Source: Kutzneria viridogrisea (GTDB taxonomy: Bacteria > Actinomycetota > Actinomycetes > Mycobacteriales > Pseudonocardiaceae). Taken from it: a stretch of DNA of 64,000 nucleotides. Location of the stretch: positions 62,001-126,000 of the forward strand of contig JACJID010000001.1 in the NCBI GenBank assembly GCA_014138725.1, in the 5' to 3' direction. The notes beneath the pieces were generated by a model that saw only the letters and a program-made list of their open reading frames with translations, was not told the DNA's origin and ran no database searches. A program made the translations under genes and the position numbers. Within the stretch, counting starts at the first letter, position 1, and the number at the start of each line of letters is the position of its first letter. Positions 61,399 to 64,000 of this stretch are shown here, in pieces.

Positions 61399-63488
61399 TC
61401 GTCGCACTGCGCGGGGCGGGCACCTCGCTGGTGGTCCGCGTCAGCGAACCGGTCCCCGAGGTGCTGCACTGGGGCGCGGATCTGGGTGATCTGTCCGAGG
61501 AGGACTTGTCCGCGCTGGAGCTGACCGGGCAACTGGCCGTGCTGAACAACTCCGTGGACTCACCGCGTGTCCTCTCGGTCTGGCCCACCCAGGCCGAGGG
61601 CTGGTTGGGAACGCCAGCGCACCAGGGCCACAGCGAGGGCACACGCAGCACTCCCCGGCCCAGGCTCACCGGGTACGACCTGCGCGGCGAGGAACTCGTG
61701 CTGCGGCTGGACGACGCGGTGTCCGAAGTGGACATCGAGCTGAGCTACCGGCTCACCGGCAGCGGCGTGCTCGCCGTGCGGTCGAGGCTCACCGCGCGGG
61801 CGCCGTACGAACTCACCGGCGTCACCACGCTCGTGCCGTTGCCACCGCGTGCCACGGAGATCCTGGACTTCACCGGCAAGTGGTGCCGGGAACGCGCCCC
61901 GCAGCGCACCGCGCTCGGGCACGGGGCCCACGTGCGCGAGGTCCGGCGCGGCAAGCCGGGGCAGGACTCGCCCTACCTGCTGGTGGTCGGCGTGCCGGGA
62001 TTCCGGTTCGGCGCGGGTGAGGTGTGGGGCCTGCACGTGGCGTGGAGCGGTGACCAGCGGTACCTGGTGGAGCAGCTGCCCGAGTCCGCCGGCGTGCTGG
62101 GCGGTGGCGAACTGCTCCGGCCCGGCGCGGTGAGGTTGGCGGCGGGGGAGAGCTACGAGTCGCCGACCTGCTACCTGGCCTGGTCGGACACCGGCCTGGA
62201 CGGGCTCGCGCACCGGTTGCACGCCATGCAGCGCGGCACACCGCGTGGCCCGCGCCCGCTGGTGCTCAACACCTGGGAGGCCGTCTACTTCGACCACGAC
62301 CTGGACCGGCTGCGCGAGTTGACCACGCTCGGGGCGCAGGTCGGCGTGGAGCGGGTGGTGCTGGACGACGGCTGGTTCCTGGGCCGCCGCGACGACCGTG
62401 CCGGGCTCGGCGACTGGACCGTGGACCCGCAGGTGTGGCCGCGTGGCCTGCACCCGCTGGTGGACCACGTGCGCGGGCTCGGCATGCAGTTCGGGCTGTG
62501 GGTGGAGCCGGAGATGGTCAACCTGGACTCCCGGCTGGCCCGCGAGCACCCGGACTGGGTGATCGGCCCGGTCCTGCCCTCCCGCAACCAGCAGGTGCTG
62601 GACCTGGCCAACCCGGACGCCTGGGCGTACCTGCTGGAGTCACTGGACGACCTGGTCGGCGAGTACGCCATCGACTACCTGAAGTGGGACCACAACCGGG
62701 ACCTGCTCGAGGCCGACGCGCACGCGCAGACCCACGCGCTGTACCGGTTGATCGACGCGCTGCGGGCCAGGCACCCCGCGCTGGAGATCGAGAGCTGTGC
62801 CAGTGGCGGCGGCCGGGTCGACCTGGGCATCCTGGCCCGCACCGACCGGGTGTGGGCCTCGGACTGCAACGACCCCGTGGAACGCCAGCACATCCAGCGC
62901 TGGACGGGGCAGCTGGTGCCGCCCGAACTGGTCGGCAGCCACGTCGGACCGGCGCGCTGCCACACCACCGGGCGGGTCACCGAGGGCTCGTTCCGCATGA
63001 TCACCGCCCTGTTCGGGCACGCGGGCATCGAGCAGGACCTGACCCGGTGCACGCCCGAGGAACTGGACGACCTGCGCCGGTGGGCCGCGCTGTACCGGGA
63101 GCTGCGCCCGCTGCTGCACAGCGGTCGGGTGGTGCGCGCCGACCTGCCCGACGAGGCCACCCTGTTGCACGGGGTCGTCGGCGCCGAGTCGGCGATCTAC
63201 TGCTGGGCCCGCACCGAGACCTCCGCACCGGGGCAGTCCGGACGGGTCCGCCTGCCCGGCCTGGACCCGCGCGCGGCATACCGGGTACGGGTCCGCACCG
63301 AACTCGGCCTGCCCTCGATGCGCCAGGTGAGCCCGCCCGCGTGGATCGGCCAGGCCCTGCGCGGCTGGGTGCGGCTGCCCGGCGCCGTGCTGACCGGCTC
63401 CGGCGTGGCGCTGCCCGTGCTGGACCCGCAGCAGGCGATGCTGATCGAGGTCGCAGGGCGCGAGCGGGAGGTCCTGGCAGGTGGGTGA
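61395..63488 (+). CDS. Alpha-galactosidase (GH36)
   Basis: A 697-residue enzyme of glycoside hydrolase family 36. The catalytic nucleophile lies in YLKWDHNRD and the acid/base in VWASDCNDPVERQHIQ; the N-terminal beta-sandwich and LVLNTWEAVYFDHD and VVLDDGWFLGRRDDRAG at the barrel start are typical. It has no signal peptide, so it acts inside the cell on raffinose-type or other alpha-galactosides taken up by a transporter not seen here. It starts at GTG 61395 by overlap with a small ORF. Confidence 0.92.
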   Translation: MIVALRGAGTSLVVRVSEPVPEVLHWGADLGDLSEEDLSALELTGQLAVLNNSVDSPRVLSVWPTQAEGWLGTPAHQGHSEGTRSTPRPRLTGYDLRGEELVLRLDDAVSEVDIELSYRLTGSGVLAVRSRLTARAPYELTGVTTLVPLPPRATEILDFTGKWCRERAPQRTALGHGAHVREVRRGKPGQDSPYLLVVGVPGFRFGAGEVWGLHVAWSGDQRYLVEQLPESAGVLGGGELLRPGAVRLAAGESYESPTCYLAWSDTGLDGLAHRLHAMQRGTPRGPRPLVLNTWEAVYFDHDLDRLRELTTLGAQVGVERVVLDDGWFLGRRDDRAGLGDWTVDPQVWPRGLHPLVDHVRGLGMQFGLWVEPEMVNLDSRLAREHPDWVIGPVLPSRNQQVLDLANPDAWAYLLESLDDLVGEYAIDYLKWDHNRDLLEADAHAQTHALYRLIDALRARHPALEIESCASGGGRVDLGILARTDRVWASDCNDPVERQHIQRWTGQLVPPELVGSHVGPARCHTTGRVTEGSFRMITALFGHAGIEQDLTRCTPEELDDLRRWAALYRELRPLLHSGRVVRADLPDEATLLHGVVGAESAIYCWARTETSAPGQSGRVRLPGLDPRAAYRVRVRTELGLPSMRQVSPPAWIGQALRGWVRLPGAVLTGSGVALPVLDPQQAMLIEVAGREREVLAGG

Positions 63489-63506
63489 GCTGCGGCTGGC
63501 CCACGA

Positions 63507-63561
63507 TGTCATGAAAGTGCCGTTCGAGACATCCAGTGTCTCGAACGGCACTTTCATGACA
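63507..63561. terminator. Perfect 25-bp-stem palindrome of the ATGAAAGTGCC type
   Basis: Arms 63507-63531 and 63537-63561 are exact complements with loop TCCAG; the core ATGAAAGTGCCGTTC is shared with the palindrome at 47836. It separates the convergent GH36 and oxygenase genes, 18 bp after one stop and 4 bp before the other. Confidence 0.85.
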
Positions 63562-63565
63562 GGGG

Positions 63566-64000
63566 TCAGACCAGCACGTATCCGTCGCTCGGGCGCTGGT
63601 GGCGGGAGCGGCGCAGGTCGGTCATCACGAAGGTGCGCTGCAACCAGCGGTCCTGGCCGTCGTAGCGCGGGGTGAAGCCGGTGCGGCCGTGCACGGTGAC
63701 CCGGTTGTCCACAATGGCCAGATCACCGGGTCGCAGCACGAGGGTCTGCGCCGCGTCGTTGAACCGCTCCTGCAACTCGGTCAGCGCGGCGGCGGCCCGG
63801 TCGGTGCGCGGGCTGGTGGCGGCCAGGTCCACCTGCAGGTTCGGGTCCTCCTCGGCGCCGGTCAGCACCGCGTGGTGCACGGCACCTTCCGGTCCGAGGT
63901 CGAACGAGGGCGGGGCCTGGGTCACGAACTCGTTGCTGAACAAGGCTTCCCGCGCCGAGCTGGACAGCAGCGGCAGCACCGTGCGGATGCACGCGGTGCG
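63566..64000 (-). CDS. TauD/VioC-type Fe(II)/2-oxoglutarate oxygenase, 5' part outside the window
   Basis: The visible 144 C-terminal residues match the clavaminate-synthase-like oxygenases: AIVDNRVTVHGRTGFTPRYD holds the distal iron histidine and GQDRWLQRTFV the 2-oxoglutarate arginine. The combination resembles VioC, AsnO and relatives, which hydroxylate the beta-carbon of arginine or asparagine for non-ribosomal peptides. The first iron ligands (HxD/E) lie beyond the window. It may be part of another biosynthetic cluster further on. Confidence 0.82.
   Translation of the reverse strand, partial: RTACIRTVLPLLSSSAREALFSNEFVTQAPPSFDLGPEGAVHHAVLTGAEEDPNLQVDLAATSPRTDRAAAALTELQERFNDAAQTLVLRPGDLAIVDNRVTVHGRTGFTPRYDGQDRWLQRTFVMTDLRRSRHQRPSDGYVLV

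Overview
The window is high-GC DNA with GTG, ATG and occasional TTG starts, short intergenic gaps and many 1-8 bp stop/start overlaps. An Lsr2 nucleoid protein, an RpfB-type resuscitation factor, an IdeR-like iron box, an nSTAND/WD40 regulator and the richness in TetR, MarR and LysR regulators point to a filamentous actinomycete. Pseudonocardiales is my best guess, from general character only.

Layout. Positions 1-8944 hold a tight seven-gene biosynthetic operon, cut at its 5' end: a PLP-dependent (fold III) decarboxylase, a discrete acyl carrier protein, two acyl-CoA-dehydrogenase-like flavoproteins, a phosphopantetheinyl transferase, a BtrH-like (C39-type cysteine fold) domain fused to a stand-alone adenylation domain, and a condensation-PCP-thioesterase protein. 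A TetR gene, an antibiotic-monooxygenase-like gene and a divergent MarR gene follow. Positions 10857-19710 are mostly core or regulatory: lsr2, a GNAT, ahcY behind an S-adenosylhomocysteine riboswitch, an MFS/TetR pair, a LysR regulator with a Tat-exported intradiol dioxygenase and carboxylesterase, and an HTH gene preceded by a truncated copy of itself. A rifampicin-phosphotransferase-like gene (19943-22537) comes next.

Positions 22573-27420 are a decaying accessory zone: remnants of PfpI, LysR, MFS and SDR genes, a broken IS5-type element, and a few intact genes (MarR, an amidohydrolase/decarboxylase, an SDR). From 27429 come glutaryl-CoA dehydrogenase and acyl-CoA ligase, an orphan response regulator, a 1262-residue nSTAND-WD40 protein, and TetR/SDR, MerR and TPR genes. 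Two near-identical secreted papain-like peptidases (38021 and 60267) frame a region with RNase Z, an aldehyde dehydrogenase/DUF779 pair under a GAF activator, RpfB, a PepSY iron-reductase-like operon, a macrolide-type glycosyltransferase, a YtrA-like GntR operon, pirin and a GH36 alpha-galactosidase. The last gene, a VioC/AsnO-type oxygenase, runs off the end.

Three non-coding patterns stand out. (1) Two intergenic arrays of a 21-bp unit beginning GAGTCCC (19715-19941 and 30186-30536) keep near-perfect 21-bp phase, and the second switches orientation. (2) Five palindromes with a TGAA(A/G)GTG core sit exactly at gene 3' ends, several overlapping stop codons between convergent genes. (3) The ahcY leader shows an SAH aptamer whose pseudoknot strand is also part of a 13-bp terminator-like hairpin. 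The most unusual protein-level feature is the BtrH-like/adenylation fusion inside an operon that already carries an ACP and a decarboxylase.
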